DNA of 51,439 nucleotides from Paenibacillus rigui (GTDB taxonomy: Bacteria > Bacillota > Bacilli > Paenibacillales > NBRC-103111): NCBI RefSeq assembly GCF_002234615.1, contig NZ_NMQW01000031.1, forward strand, positions 1-51,439, in the 5' to 3' direction. The notes under the pieces are model-generated. The model saw only the letters and a list, made by a program, of their open reading frames with translations. It had not been told where the DNA came from and did not search any database. Of the stretch, positions 42,379 to 51,341 are shown one piece after another. The stretch's first letter is position 1. Each line of letters starts with the position of its first letter. Both the position numbers and the translations under genes were made by a program.

Positions 42379-42612
42379 ATGACGAACAACCGCTCTGTAC
42401 CTGCCACATCAGGTGCGACTGGCAATTTAACTGAAGCCGCCGCTGACAATGCGGTCACGGATGCGACCCACCAAGGCCGCGATGATTACTTCATGGACAT
42501 CGATCGTATGGTCAATGAGGGCTTGGGCGGAGGCAACGTCACGATCAATAACGGATTGATTGAAGAGACGACAACCGATACGATGAGACATCCGGAATCG
42601 GTTCAGGAATAA
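42379..42612 (+). CDS. Unknown 77-residue acidic protein upstream of the SASP gene
   Basis: An acidic, Thr/Asn/Gly-rich soluble protein (MTNNRSVPATSGATGNLTEA; DDYFMDIDRMVNEGLGGGNV) with no cysteine, membrane segment or known motif. AGGAGGAGA lies eight bases before the ATG. It is 24 bases upstream of the SspH-type spore-protein gene in the same direction, so both are probably transcribed together during sporulation. I do not recognise the family. Confidence 0.7.
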   Translation: MTNNRSVPATSGATGNLTEAAADNAVTDATHQGRDDYFMDIDRMVNEGLGGGNVTINNGLIEETTTDTMRHPESVQE

Positions 42613-42636
42613 TTTAGCGGCAGGAGGGTAAACGTG

Positions 42637-42819
42637 ATGAAGGTATTTCGAGCTCAAGAAATTTTGCAATCGGAAGCTAAAATAGATGTCGAGCTCAACG
42701 GGGTTTCCGTTTGGATCGACAGTGTGGATGCGGACCAGCAAACCGCCAAAGTACATGTAGAGCATCAGCCGGCCGACGCCCGGGTTGTGGCCGTAGAAGA
42801 GCTGCAAGAAGTGTTGTAA
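42637..42819 (+). CDS. H-type small acid-soluble spore protein
   Basis: 60 residues matching the SspH family layout: an N-terminal helix MKVFRAQEILQSEAKIDVEL, a central NGVSVWIDSVDADQQTAKVH and an acidic VVAVEELQEVL tail (compare B. subtilis SspH with NGVPIYIQHVNEQNGTARIY). H-type SASPs are forespore products stored in the spore core. ATG 42637 has AGGAGGG eight bases upstream; GTG 42634 is possible. After the stop, TTAAGC/GCTTAA makes a small stem followed eight bases later by a run of seven T residues, a weak terminator candidate. The gap 42820-43083 otherwise holds only the promoter region of the pectinase. Confidence 0.85.
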   Translation: MKVFRAQEILQSEAKIDVELNGVSVWIDSVDADQQTAKVHVEHQPADARVVAVEELQEVL

Positions 42820-42995
42820 CCAACATTACCATTATGTCCATGACCTGGAGCTGTTAAGCCTGCCAAGCTTAAAAAGCCGGGTTTTTTTGTTTATGACAAA
42901 GGAATGATAGAAATGGGTAAAAAAGACAAATTCGAATATATTTTATCAAGCCTTGATCACGTACAATTTCATGTTAGATACAACTTGTTCATTAT

Positions 42996-43009
42996 ATTAA
43001 GCGCTTACA
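42996..43009 (+). promoter_or_regulatory. cre-like site upstream of the GH28 pectinase
   Basis: ATTAAGCGCTTACA matches the cre form TGWAARCGYTTWCW at 12 of 14 positions and has the perfect palindromic core TAAGCGCTTA. It overlaps a possible -10 (TATATT, 42994-42999), a position that suits repression by CcpA. Confidence 0.5.
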
Positions 43010-43083
43010 AATCGGGTGGAGGAGGCTATAGGGGATTACGCATTTCCGATGGTTTAACTTGAAAAGGAAGGTGTCGTTAGACG

Positions 43084-46000
43084 ATGAAAAGGAAGAGAAG
43101 ATTTTCTGTACTGCTTGCCATGCTCCTTGCCTGCAGCGGCTTGGTTGAAGTTCCTTCGGTTCCACTGCCGGTTGCTGCGGCAGCGAGCACCCTTGAAGCT
43201 CCGGTGAATGTAAGGGTTCCCGCACTGGCCTATGATGAATCCAGCATCACCTTGGTTTGGGAGAAGCCAATCCAATATTCCTCGATTATAGACTATAAGG
43301 TTTATATGAACGGGCAATTTATTGGAAACGCTAACACCAATACAACAGAGCTTTCTCCCGCCAAAAAATACATAGATAAATTTTACAGCACAGAGGACAC
43401 GCAAAATAAGTACGTCAAAGTAACAATGCACAATTTCACTGCCACGAATCTGCAGCCGGACACAACCTACTCGTTTACAGTCCGTTCTGTCGACGCAGCG
43501 GGCAATGAGTCTGCCGATAGCGAAACGGTGATCCAGGCCACAACATCTGTACAGCAAGTATTCAATATTGTTGATTATGGAGCGGTGTCTGGAGGGACGG
43601 TTGTCAATACAACGGCTATCCAGAACGCCATCGATGCAGCGTCACCGGGGAGCAAGGTGCTGGTGCCGGCAGGAGTTTTCAAGACGGGAGCGATTTGGCT
43701 GAAAAGCGATATGACGCTTGAAGTCGCCGAAGGCGCCACATTGCTGGGTTCAGAGAACGCCAATGATTATGCCTACAATTATATGCTCTATAATTACACG
43801 AATGTTCCGCGCTTTTATTCCTTGATTAATGCCCATACGTACGATTACGGCAGTATTCGCAATATTCGGATTGTGGGAAAAGGAACGATTGACGGAAACG
43901 GGTGGAAGCCGCCGACCGGCACCAATGACGGTGATTTTCCCATTCAGTTCGGAAGCAGCTCCTCTAACGTTGGAACGTATGGAGTTTTAGCCAAGGCTCA
44001 GAAGCTGAAGGCGATGGAGCTAGGCTTGACAGACGAAGCGGATGCCTACTCAACCCGTTCCAATCTGATCACGCTGCGCGGCGTGGATAACGTTTATTAT
44101 GGCGGCTTTACCGCTTTGAATCCTTCCAACCACACACTGGTTAATTTGAATTCCAATCATGTTACGGTCAATGGTGTGAAGCTGCTGACTTACGATGATA
44201 ACAATGCGGATGGCATTGAATTTGCACATGGGGACGGCATTACCGTATTCAATACGGTGTTCGATACCGGGGATGACTGCATGAATTTTGCGGCTGGACA
44301 AGGCGCACAAGGGCAGAAGGAAGAGTCCACCCGAAATGCCTGGATTTTCAATAACTATTTCCGTGAGGGCCATGGTGCGGTTGTGACCGGGAGCCATACG
44401 GCTGCCTGGATCGAAAATATTTTGGCGGAGGACAATGTGATGTTCCACACGGATATTGGCCTGCGTGCCAAAACGAATACGCCAACCGGCGGTGGAGCCC
44501 GCAATATTGTTTTCCGGGATAGCGCGATGAAAGATATAACAAATCAGGCTTTTATTTTCTCATCGGCCTATTCGGATGCCAACGCCGTTATCGAGTATGA
44601 GCCAGCTCCGGCGCCATCCCAATTTAAACATATTACCATTAAAAATATTTCCGTAGATACGGTCGGGAAGGAAATCATTAATGTAGCTGGTGTAGATGGA
44701 GGGTTTCACGAAGACATTCATTTCGAGGACGTGACCTTTTACAATATAGCCAACAATACAAAAACACCTGCCAATATGAACTACCTGCGAAACAGCTCGT
44801 TCAAAAACGTAAAAATCAACGGATTGGCGGTGCCTTGGAAAACAATTACCAATTCAACGGGGCTTATTTTCTCCGATACGACGATGGATTCCGTTTCTAA
44901 TGATGCATCGGTCGCACCGGCTTGGCCGGGCGGAAGCCAGCTTCACGCAACCGTGACGGATTCTACTTATGTGACACTCGGCTGGACGGCTGCAACCGAC
45001 AATGTAAAAGTAGGCAGCTATAAAATTATGAATGGAAGTACAACTGTGGCAACCGTAGCGGGAACGACATTAAGCTATAAGGTTACAGGCCTTTCCCCCG
45101 CACAAGTCTACAACTTCAAGGTTGAAGCTGCGGATGCCACAGGGAATTGGACCACAACGGGGCCGTCTCTAACGACAGCTACGACCGGCACTGTAGATAC
45201 GGTTGCACCTGCAGCACCCGCCGGGCTTAACCTGATCAAGATTACGGACGGTACAGTACCGAATACGACGTGGTTGAACATTACCTGGACGGCGGCGACG
45301 GATACTTACGGTATTCATCATTATAATATTTACCAAAACGGAAGCGAGGTTGGTGCTGTAGCCGGTACGGTAACGAAATACAATGCGACGGGTCTTGACT
45401 TTGCCACAGACTATACGTACGAGGTTGAGGCTGTAGATGGTGCCGGCAACCGTACGAAGTATCCAGGCTCTTTGACGGTGAAAACAGCCGCCGCGTATGA
45501 TACAGGCGTTCCGAAGTGGCCGGCAAGGAGTGCTTTGACGGCGAGCCAAATGACAACAACTGCCGTGCAGCTGAGCTGGCCTGCGGCAACAGACGATTTG
45601 CACGTGGCCGGGTACAGGCTGTATCAAAACGATAAGCCGCTGGAAGGGGCGGTTAAATTTACACCCGTTAATGCGGCCCATACGGTAACTGGAACGACTT
45701 ACAGCATCTCAGGCCTGTCTCCAGGCACGACCTACACCTTTAAAGTAGAGGCTGGAGATGATGTGAATAAATGGACAGGGACGGGACCGAGCTTGACGAT
45801 CACAACGGCAAGCTTGGATACTGCCGCCCCAACTTGGTCCGCTGGCAGTGCGCTGACGGTGAGTGAACCGACGGCGAGCAGCGTAAAATTAAGCTGGGAT
45901 GCAGCAGCGGATAACGTAGCCGTCAACGGCTACAAGGTTTACAAGGGTGCGGAGCTTATGGCCGATCTTCCGTCAACGGCGTTGTCCTATACCGTGACAG

Positions 46001-46815
46001 GCTTATCGAGCGCAACGACCTATACGTTCAAGGTAGAAGCGGGCGATGCGTCGGGGAACTGGAGTGTGGATGGTCCGAGTGCCCAGGCCACGACGCTGTA
46101 TAAAAAGAAAGACTCCAAGGGCAGCAGCAATTCAACTTCTGTGGTTCCAACTCCGATGCCAATACCATCCTCACCGCCATCACCAACGCCGGCACCAGGA
46201 ACAGGTCCGATTCAAACACCAGGGACAACGCCAGCGGAAGAAGGAATGACACCGGTGCCCGGAAGAGCGAAGTTCGAGGATGTAAAAGGGAACTTCTCAT
46301 GGGCCCAGCAAGCGATTGAAACGCTCGCAGCTCATGGCGTTATTCAGGGGGTGACTGAAAAGACCTTTGAACCTCATAAAAATATAACTCGTGCCGAGTT
46401 TATAACGTTGCTTGTTCGTGTGCTGCATCTGCAAAGTGATTTTTCTGCCAACTATAGCGACGTGCAATCAACGGACTACTATTATGAAGCCTTGGGAATC
46501 ACGCGGCAGCTGGGAATTACGGATGGAGTTGGCGATAATATGTTTCATCCTGGAGAGGAAATATCCAGGCAAGATATGATGGTCATGTGTGCCAGAGCTC
46601 TCCAGGCAACTCATAAGCTTGAGGGGAAAGGCAATAGTTCAGACTTGTCCAAGTACAGCGACTATGGACACATAGCCCCCTATGCCGCAGAAAGTGTGGC
46701 GGCTCTGGTGCATGAAGGCCTTGTTGAAGGCGATGGGCAACAATTAAAGCCGAAGGCCTATACGACGAGAGCGGAAACGGCAGCTATTATTTATCGTATT
46801 TATAGCAAACACTAA
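43084..46815 (+). CDS. Surface-anchored GH28 (exo-)polygalacturonase with FN3 and SLH domains
   Basis: 1243 residues. After a signal peptide (about 1-33, cut near VAAAAS), a first FN3 domain covers about 38-152. The GH28 beta-helix spans about 158-605, with catalytic Asp376 in NADGIE, Asp397-Asp398 in DTGDDCMNF, His430 in EGHGAVVTGSH and Arg461-Lys463 in RAK. Four more FN3 domains follow (about 611-700, 706-802, 806-908, 912-1002), then a Ser/Pro/Thr linker and three SLH domains (about 1064-1240, e.g. WAQQAIETLAAHGVIQGVTE). An N-terminal FN3 is typical of exo-acting polygalacturonases. SLH domains bind secondary cell-wall polymer, so pectin would be degraded at the cell surface. GGAAGG lies about 11 bases before the ATG. 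Confidence 0.95.
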   Translation: MKRKRRFSVLLAMLLACSGLVEVPSVPLPVAAAASTLEAPVNVRVPALAYDESSITLVWEKPIQYSSIIDYKVYMNGQFIGNANTNTTELSPAKKYIDKFYSTEDTQNKYVKVTMHNFTATNLQPDTTYSFTVRSVDAAGNESADSETVIQATTSVQQVFNIVDYGAVSGGTVVNTTAIQNAIDAASPGSKVLVPAGVFKTGAIWLKSDMTLEVAEGATLLGSENANDYAYNYMLYNYTNVPRFYSLINAHTYDYGSIRNIRIVGKGTIDGNGWKPPTGTNDGDFPIQFGSSSSNVGTYGVLAKAQKLKAMELGLTDEADAYSTRSNLITLRGVDNVYYGGFTALNPSNHTLVNLNSNHVTVNGVKLLTYDDNNADGIEFAHGDGITVFNTVFDTGDDCMNFAAGQGAQGQKEESTRNAWIFNNYFREGHGAVVTGSHTAAWIENILAEDNVMFHTDIGLRAKTNTPTGGGARNIVFRDSAMKDITNQAFIFSSAYSDANAVIEYEPAPAPSQFKHITIKNISVDTVGKEIINVAGVDGGFHEDIHFEDVTFYNIANNTKTPANMNYLRNSSFKNVKINGLAVPWKTITNSTGLIFSDTTMDSVSNDASVAPAWPGGSQLHATVTDSTYVTLGWTAATDNVKVGSYKIMNGSTTVATVAGTTLSYKVTGLSPAQVYNFKVEAADATGNWTTTGPSLTTATTGTVDTVAPAAPAGLNLIKITDGTVPNTTWLNITWTAATDTYGIHHYNIYQNGSEVGAVAGTVTKYNATGLDFATDYTYEVEAVDGAGNRTKYPGSLTVKTAAAYDTGVPKWPARSALTASQMTTTAVQLSWPAATDDLHVAGYRLYQNDKPLEGAVKFTPVNAAHTVTGTTYSISGLSPGTTYTFKVEAGDDVNKWTGTGPSLTITTASLDTAAPTWSAGSALTVSEPTASSVKLSWDAAADNVAVNGYKVYKGAELMADLPSTALSYTVTGLSSATTYTFKVEAGDASGNWSVDGPSAQATTLYKKKDSKGSSNSTSVVPTPMPIPSSPPSPTPAPGTGPIQTPGTTPAEEGMTPVPGRAKFEDVKGNFSWAQQAIETLAAHGVIQGVTEKTFEPHKNITRAEFITLLVRVLHLQSDFSANYSDVQSTDYYYEALGITRQLGITDGVGDNMFHPGEEISRQDMMVMCARALQATHKLEGKGNSSDLSKYSDYGHIAPYAAESVAALVHEGLVEGDGQQLKPKAYTTRAETAAIIYRIYSKH

Positions 46816-46838
46816 CTCAATCCGGCGGTATATATGAA

Positions 46839-46895
46839 GCGCCCCTGTTTATTGGCTATGACCGAATGGTTATCCAAAGAGCGGGGGCATTTTTT
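46839..46895 (+). terminator. Rho-independent terminator after the pectinase
   Basis: GCGCCCC pairs with GGGGGC, and inside lies TTGG...ACC-GAAT-GGT...CCAA; a run of six T residues follows. Confidence 0.75.
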
Positions 46896-46953
46896 GCTAT
46901 TGAGGGAATCATTCTGCTTCTATCCTCGGTGACCGCAACCCGTCCCTCCGTTA

Positions 46954-46982
46954 TTGCTACCAATCATGGAGAGGGATATAAT
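46954..46982 (+). promoter_or_regulatory. SigA promoter of thiL and the t6A genes
   Basis: TTGCTA (46954-46959) and TATAAT (46977-46982) are exactly 17 bp apart. It implies a leader of about 25 bases to TTG 47014 and rules out the longer upstream open frame as coding. Confidence 0.75.
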
Positions 46983-47013
46983 AGGGAGAATACGATTCGG
47001 AGGCGGAGTCAAG

Positions 47014-48042
47014 TTGAGTTTTTTGGATGAATTTGAATGGATTAAGCGGCTGACCAAGGATAAGCAGTCTATTGCCGTGCAGCAGGCCTGCGGAGTCCAA
47101 ACCGGAATCGGCGACGATGCGGCGGTAGCTTATATGTCCTCGGGGCATCAGCTGGTGATGACCTGCGATACGATGACGGAAGAGATTCATTTCAAAAGCA
47201 TCACCATGCGCGATAAGGACATCGGTTACAAAGCAATGGCTGCTGCTGTAAGCGATATTGCAGCGATGGGTGCCATGCCCCGGTATGCCTTGGTGTCGAT
47301 CAGCTTTCCTAGGCATGCCGATCCGCTTCGCATCGAAGCCATTTATGAGGGTCTGTATGAGTGTGCCAACCGCTGGAGCGTCATGATTGTTGGAGGAGAT
47401 ACGACGTCTTCCGTGAATGGGATGACCATCTCCGTTACGGTCATTGGCGAAGTGCAGGCGGGTAAAGCGCTCTTGCGGTCTGCAGCCAAGCACGGAGATA
47501 TCGTTTTCGTCACGGGCGAATTGGGCTGTTCAGCCGCAGGTCTGGACTTTTTGCTTCGGCAAGAGCTGCCGTCCGGTCAATGGGGGCACAGCGGCAAGCC
47601 GGAGATCGAACGGCTGATTCAAGCACACGGACGTCCGGATCCGCAGATTGAAGCGGGATTACTGCTGCAGAGCTCTGGCGTATGCCATGCCTTGAATGAT
47701 GTAAGCGATGGCCTGGCAAGTGAAGCTTGGGAGATCGCGGAAGCATCCGGCGTCGGCATTGATTTAATCGAAGACCGCATTCCTATTGCGGAGGAGCTAA
47801 TGGCTTATGCGCAGGAGGTCGAGAAGGATCCTCTGGATTTCATCCTGTACGGGGGCGAGGATTACCAGCTGATCGGTACAATGCAAGCGGAGCATGCTGT
47901 AGACATGCAGATGAAATTCCGGGCCGCGGGACTTCAACTGTATATTATTGGCTATGTTAATATGGAGTCGGTTGGGGTGCGCCTGGTCCAGAGCAGCGGC
48001 TACGTTGTGCCGATTGAGAAGAAGGGGTACAATCATTTTTAA
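47014..48042 (+). CDS. thiL: Thiamine-monophosphate kinase
   Basis: 342 residues. It phosphorylates thiamine monophosphate to the active diphosphate with ATP in the cytoplasm. The PurM/ThiL fold shows TGIGDDAAVAYMSSGHQLVM, DTMTEEIHFKSITMRDKDIG, AAAVSDIAAMGAMPRYALVS and IVGGDTTSSVNGMTISVTVI, all conserved in ThiL, and the later DVSDGLASEAWEIAEASGVG. TTG 47014 is chosen because GGAG lies five bases upstream and the promoter ends only at 46982. No TPP riboswitch or other thi gene is seen. It sits 24 bases before tsaE, a common arrangement in Bacillales. Confidence 0.95.
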   Translation: MSFLDEFEWIKRLTKDKQSIAVQQACGVQTGIGDDAAVAYMSSGHQLVMTCDTMTEEIHFKSITMRDKDIGYKAMAAAVSDIAAMGAMPRYALVSISFPRHADPLRIEAIYEGLYECANRWSVMIVGGDTTSSVNGMTISVTVIGEVQAGKALLRSAAKHGDIVFVTGELGCSAAGLDFLLRQELPSGQWGHSGKPEIERLIQAHGRPDPQIEAGLLLQSSGVCHALNDVSDGLASEAWEIAEASGVGIDLIEDRIPIAEELMAYAQEVEKDPLDFILYGGEDYQLIGTMQAEHAVDMQMKFRAAGLQLYIIGYVNMESVGVRLVQSSGYVVPIEKKGYNHF

Positions 48043-48066
48043 ATTTGAAAAAGGGGGAGTCCGAAT

Positions 48067-48552
48067 ATGGTCGTTTCGGCCTCTTATGCATATAAGGCGT
48101 ACAGCCTGGAGGATACCGTAAGGCTCGCAGCCTTATTAGCCCGTCATGCCGGGCCCGGGACAATTGTCACGCTGGACGGAGATTTGGGAGCGGGCAAGAC
48201 GGCATTTTCCCAAGCATTTGCCAAGGCTTTGGGCGTCCGCGAAGTCGTCAGCAGTCCGACATTTACTATTATTAAGGAATACCAAGGGGAGCAGCTCCCT
48301 TTTTACCATATGGATGTGTATCGTTTGTCTATGGAGGAGGCAGATGAGTTAGGGCTGGAGGAGTACTTCTACGGAGAAGGTGTGACCTTGATCGAATGGT
48401 CCAGCTTAATTGAAGAACTGCTGCCTGAGGATCGTCTGGCCGTAACGATAGAACGGGCTGGAGAGCAGGAGCGATTGTTCCGCCTAACCCCCCATGGACA
48501 ACCGTACGACCTCTGGTGCAGCCAATTAAAGGAGAACGGAAACGTACAATGA
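48067..48552 (+). CDS. tsaE: tRNA t6A biosynthesis ATPase TsaE
   Basis: 161 residues. The Walker A motif is LDGDLGAGKTAFSQ at about residues 37-50, with SSPTFTIIKEYQG and the Walker-B-like FYHMDVYRLS after it, and LIEWSSLIEELLP, the diagnostic W of TsaE. It is the ATPase that works with TsaB and TsaD to transfer threonylcarbamoyl to tRNA A37. GGGGGAG lies upstream of the ATG. Its stop overlaps the tsaB ATG as ATGA. Confidence 0.95.
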   Translation: MVVSASYAYKAYSLEDTVRLAALLARHAGPGTIVTLDGDLGAGKTAFSQAFAKALGVREVVSSPTFTIIKEYQGEQLPFYHMDVYRLSMEEADELGLEEYFYGEGVTLIEWSSLIEELLPEDRLAVTIERAGEQERLFRLTPHGQPYDLWCSQLKENGNVQ

Positions 48553-49400
48553 CCACACAAAACAATTTATTGCAAGGCACCTTATTAGCGGTAGATACGT
48601 CAACCAGCCACATGTCGGTGGCATTGGCTCGCAGCGGTGCGGTGGCGGGGGAAATCAACTCCAACACCGAGAAGAACCATTCCATTCATTTACTGCCGAA
48701 CATAAAGCAGCTGCTTGAATTCGCTGCGCTCCATCCGCGGGAGCTGAATGCATTTGCTGTCGGGGTTGGTCCAGGCTCTTATACCGGTGTCCGGATCGGG
48801 GTTACGGTAGCCAAAACCTTTGCTTGGACCCACGGTATCGCACTTATCCCCGTATCCAGCTTGGAGGCTATGGCTTTAGGAGGGCTGGAAGCGTACTATT
48901 TGCAGCAGGCCCCTCATGATTCCGGTGAAGGAAGCTCCTCTACTGCGCTTTCTCTGGTACAGCAGAAACCGGGAACCGCATGGGTCATCCCGATGATCGA
49001 AGCAAGAAGAGGGCAGGCTTTTACTGCACTCTACCAAGTAACGGACCATCGTTGGAGCTGCGTCGTTCCTGATGGCATCCGCCTGATGGCCTCCTGGACG
49101 GAACAATTGCTTGAACGTGCGCAATCCGAAGAGGACGTTCGACCGGAGCGCATTGTTTTTGTAGGCGAAACAAAGCTTCATAAGACAGTACTTCAATCCT
49201 TTTTTGACCGTTGGCATGGGGTAAGTGCTGACATTCCGCATGAACTGCGAGCTTCCCATCTTGCCGAGCTGGGTCTGCAGCTGTGGCAGGAAGGCCGTGT
49301 TGCCGAGCCGCACAGTCTGGTGCCGAACTACACGCAATTAACCGAGGCGGAAGCGAATCTGCTTGCGCAGCAAAAGGCTTCTCCTGCAAGCAAAGAATAG
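48549..49400 (+). CDS. tsaB: tRNA t6A biosynthesis protein TsaB
   Basis: 283 residues of the ASKHA fold: LLAVDTSTSHMSVALARSGA at the N-terminus, NTEKNHSIHLLPNIKQLL, and the signature VGVGPGSYTGVRIGVTVAKT. TsaB forms a heterodimer with TsaD that supports t6A synthesis. Residues about 125-150 (HDSGEGSSSTALSLVQQKPG) make a polar insertion longer than in many homologues. AAGGAGA precedes ATG 48549, which overlaps the tsaE stop. Confidence 0.94.
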   Translation: MTTQNNLLQGTLLAVDTSTSHMSVALARSGAVAGEINSNTEKNHSIHLLPNIKQLLEFAALHPRELNAFAVGVGPGSYTGVRIGVTVAKTFAWTHGIALIPVSSLEAMALGGLEAYYLQQAPHDSGEGSSSTALSLVQQKPGTAWVIPMIEARRGQAFTALYQVTDHRWSCVVPDGIRLMASWTEQLLERAQSEEDVRPERIVFVGETKLHKTVLQSFFDRWHGVSADIPHELRASHLAELGLQLWQEGRVAEPHSLVPNYTQLTEAEANLLAQQKASPASKE

Positions 49401-49441
49401 ACAAGCTTCTGACCTTGAATACCGGAAGGAGGTCTGTTCAA

Positions 49442-49960
49442 ATGGACCGCGGTGAATCTGTGCCAAAAGATATAGTGGATGCTTTGGAATTCCGTTCCAT
49501 GCAGATGGAGGATATTCCGGCTATTTGTGATATTGAACAAGAGGCTTTTACAACCCCATGGACGGCAGGCGCTTTCCAGAATGAATTGACGAGCAATCAG
49601 TTTGCCCGTTATCTGGTGATGGAATTCAACGGACAAGTGATCGGGTATGGAGGCATGTGGCTGATTATGGAGGAGGCCCATATAACGAATGTGGCGGTAA
49701 GGAAAGGCTTCCGCGGCCAAAAGCTGGGCGAACGTTTAATGCGGGAGCTGCAAAAAACAGCCAGCTTCTTCGGCGCGCTTCGGATGACCTTGGAAGTCCG
49801 GGCCTCCAATTTCGTTGCGCAAAATTTATATGAAAAACTTGGCTTTTATTCCGTCGGAGTTCGCCGGGGTTATTATACGGATAATAGAGAAGACGCCATT
49901 ATTATGTGGGTGGATTTACCCAAATATCAACATACTCTGAACGACCAAACAGGGGATTAA
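49442..49960 (+). CDS. rimI: Ribosomal-protein-alanine N-acetyltransferase RimI
   Basis: 172 residues of the GNAT fold. [20 protein letters not shown] and [14 protein letters not shown] are typical RimI N-terminal motifs; acetyl-CoA binds [20 protein letters not shown] (the Q/RxxGxG/A P-loop), and the end [20 protein letters not shown] is the conserved C-terminal segment. It acetylates the N-terminus of ribosomal protein S18 in model bacteria. GAAGGAGG lies nine bases before ATG 49442. It sits between tsaB and tsaD, as in many Firmicutes. Confidence 0.93.
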   Translation: MDRGESVPKDIVDALEFRSMQMEDIPAICDIEQEAFTTPWTAGAFQNELTSNQFARYLVMEFNGQVIGYGGMWLIMEEAHITNVAVRKGFRGQKLGERLMRELQKTASFFGALRMTLEVRASNFVAQNLYEKLGFYSVGVRRGYYTDNREDAIIMWVDLPKYQHTLNDQTGD

Positions 49961-49962
49961 TC

Positions 49963-50988
49963 ATGAACAGCAAACCTATTAATATATTGGCTATTGAAAC
50001 GAGCTGTGACGAGACGTCGGTAGCCATTGTGCAAAATGGGACGACCATTTTGGCGAATGTCGTTTCCAGTCAGATCGAAACTCATAAAAAGTTTGGCGGG
50101 GTCGTACCGGAAGTCGCTTCTCGCCAGCATGTGGAGAGCATTACGCTCATCATTGAAGAAGCATTCGCCCAGGCCCAAGTGAGACCGGCCGATCTGTCCG
50201 CTATCGCGGTAACCCAAGGCCCCGGTCTCGTAGGGGCGCTGCTGATCGGCATCGTCGCCGCCAAATCATTGGCTTATTTACTGGACCTGCCTCTCATTGG
50301 AGTACACCATATAGCAGGTCATATTTATGCCAACCAATTAGTTCACGAGTTGGAATACCCGTTGGTTTCGTTAGTTGTTTCGGGCGGGCATACGGAGCTT
50401 GTTTACTTGGAGGCGGAAGGCAGCTTCCGCATCATCGGGCAAACAAGGGATGACGCCGTCGGCGAGGCTTACGACAAAGTGGGGCGGGCCTTGAAGCTGC
50501 CATATCCCGGCGGCCCGCATATGGACCGGCTCGCACTCGCTGCGGAGGAGGGGGTAACCTTCCCCCGCGCCTGGCTGGAGCCGGATTCGTATGATTTCAG
50601 CTTTAGCGGGCTGAAATCGGCGGTGTTGGCCGCGTTGAACCAGGCCAACATGAAAGGCCTGTCGCTTGAGCCGCAGGCCGTGGCCAAGGGCTTCCAGGAC
50701 TCCGTCATCGACGTCCTGACGGGAAAAGCAATGCGCGCCGTCCAGGAGTACGGCGCGAAGCAGCTGCTGTTGGCGGGCGGAGTCGCCGCCAACCAAGGGC
50801 TGCGGCAGCAGCTGGCTGTGCGTTGCACGGAGTCGGGCGTGCCGCTGCTTGCGCCTCCGCTCAGTCTCTGCACCGATAACGCTGCTATGATCGCAGCCGC
50901 TGCCTTCCTGAAGTGGCAGCGCGGACAGTTCTCGGCCTTGGATTTGACGGCCGACCCGCAGCTGAAGCTGGAAGGCTGGTCGGTTTAG
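49963..50988 (+). CDS. tsaD: tRNA N6-threonylcarbamoyladenosine transferase TsaD
   Basis: 341 residues. The N-terminus [20 protein letters not shown] is the TsaD signature, with metal-binding [12 protein letters not shown] (HxxxH), the nucleotide-binding [12 protein letters not shown] and the C-terminal [15 protein letters not shown] and [17 protein letters not shown]. With TsaB and TsaE it makes t6A at A37 of ANN-decoding tRNAs. AGGGG lies about eight bases before ATG 49963, two bases after the rimI stop. GGCTTA/TAAGCC follows the stop (about 50997-51016) without a T-run. Confidence 0.97.
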   Translation: MNSKPINILAIETSCDETSVAIVQNGTTILANVVSSQIETHKKFGGVVPEVASRQHVESITLIIEEAFAQAQVRPADLSAIAVTQGPGLVGALLIGIVAAKSLAYLLDLPLIGVHHIAGHIYANQLVHELEYPLVSLVVSGGHTELVYLEAEGSFRIIGQTRDDAVGEAYDKVGRALKLPYPGGPHMDRLALAAEEGVTFPRAWLEPDSYDFSFSGLKSAVLAALNQANMKGLSLEPQAVAKGFQDSVIDVLTGKAMRAVQEYGAKQLLLAGGVAANQGLRQQLAVRCTESGVPLLAPPLSLCTDNAAMIAAAAFLKWQRGQFSALDLTADPQLKLEGWSV

Positions 50989-51211
50989 CAGCTTTGGCTT
51001 ATTGGCGGGTAAGCCTGCTGCTTAACGGAGTTGCACATCTTTGATGACCTCGATAAAGGTTTATCTGACCTAGTCGAATAAATAAGCTTCCGGGGTCATC
51101 GGATGTGAAAATTGTGTTTGGCGATAATACCAACCACAGAACGCGGTAGCTTATTTTGAAAGGACTCCATAAGGGTTTCTCCTAACCTCAAACTTTTTTG
51201 TCGAAAAAGCT

Positions 51212-51241
51212 TGCATTCTGTATCCGCTTCGTGATATATTA
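51212..51241 (+). promoter_or_regulatory. Upstream (P1-type) promoter of an rRNA operon
   Basis: TTGCAT (51212-51217) is followed after 18 bp by a TATAT-type -10 starting at 51236. Just after it, CTTGCC (51245-51250) and GGCAAG (51259-51264) make a perfect small hairpin between the two promoters. The preceding stretch 50989-51211 holds no gene. Confidence 0.6.
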
Positions 51242-51305
51242 CTCCTTGCCGCTTCGGAGGCAAGCAAATTTAGAGAAGAACGAAACACACTTCGAAAAAA
51301 ACTTC

Positions 51306-51335
51306 TTGCAATCGAGTAGGCGAATGTGATATAGT
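51306..51335 (+). promoter_or_regulatory. Downstream (P2-type) promoter of an rRNA operon
   Basis: TTGCAA (51306-51311) and TATAGT (51330-51335) are 18 bp apart. Tandem promoters about 95 bp apart are usual for rRNA operons in Bacilli. Confidence 0.7.
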
Positions 51336-51341
51336 ATAAAA

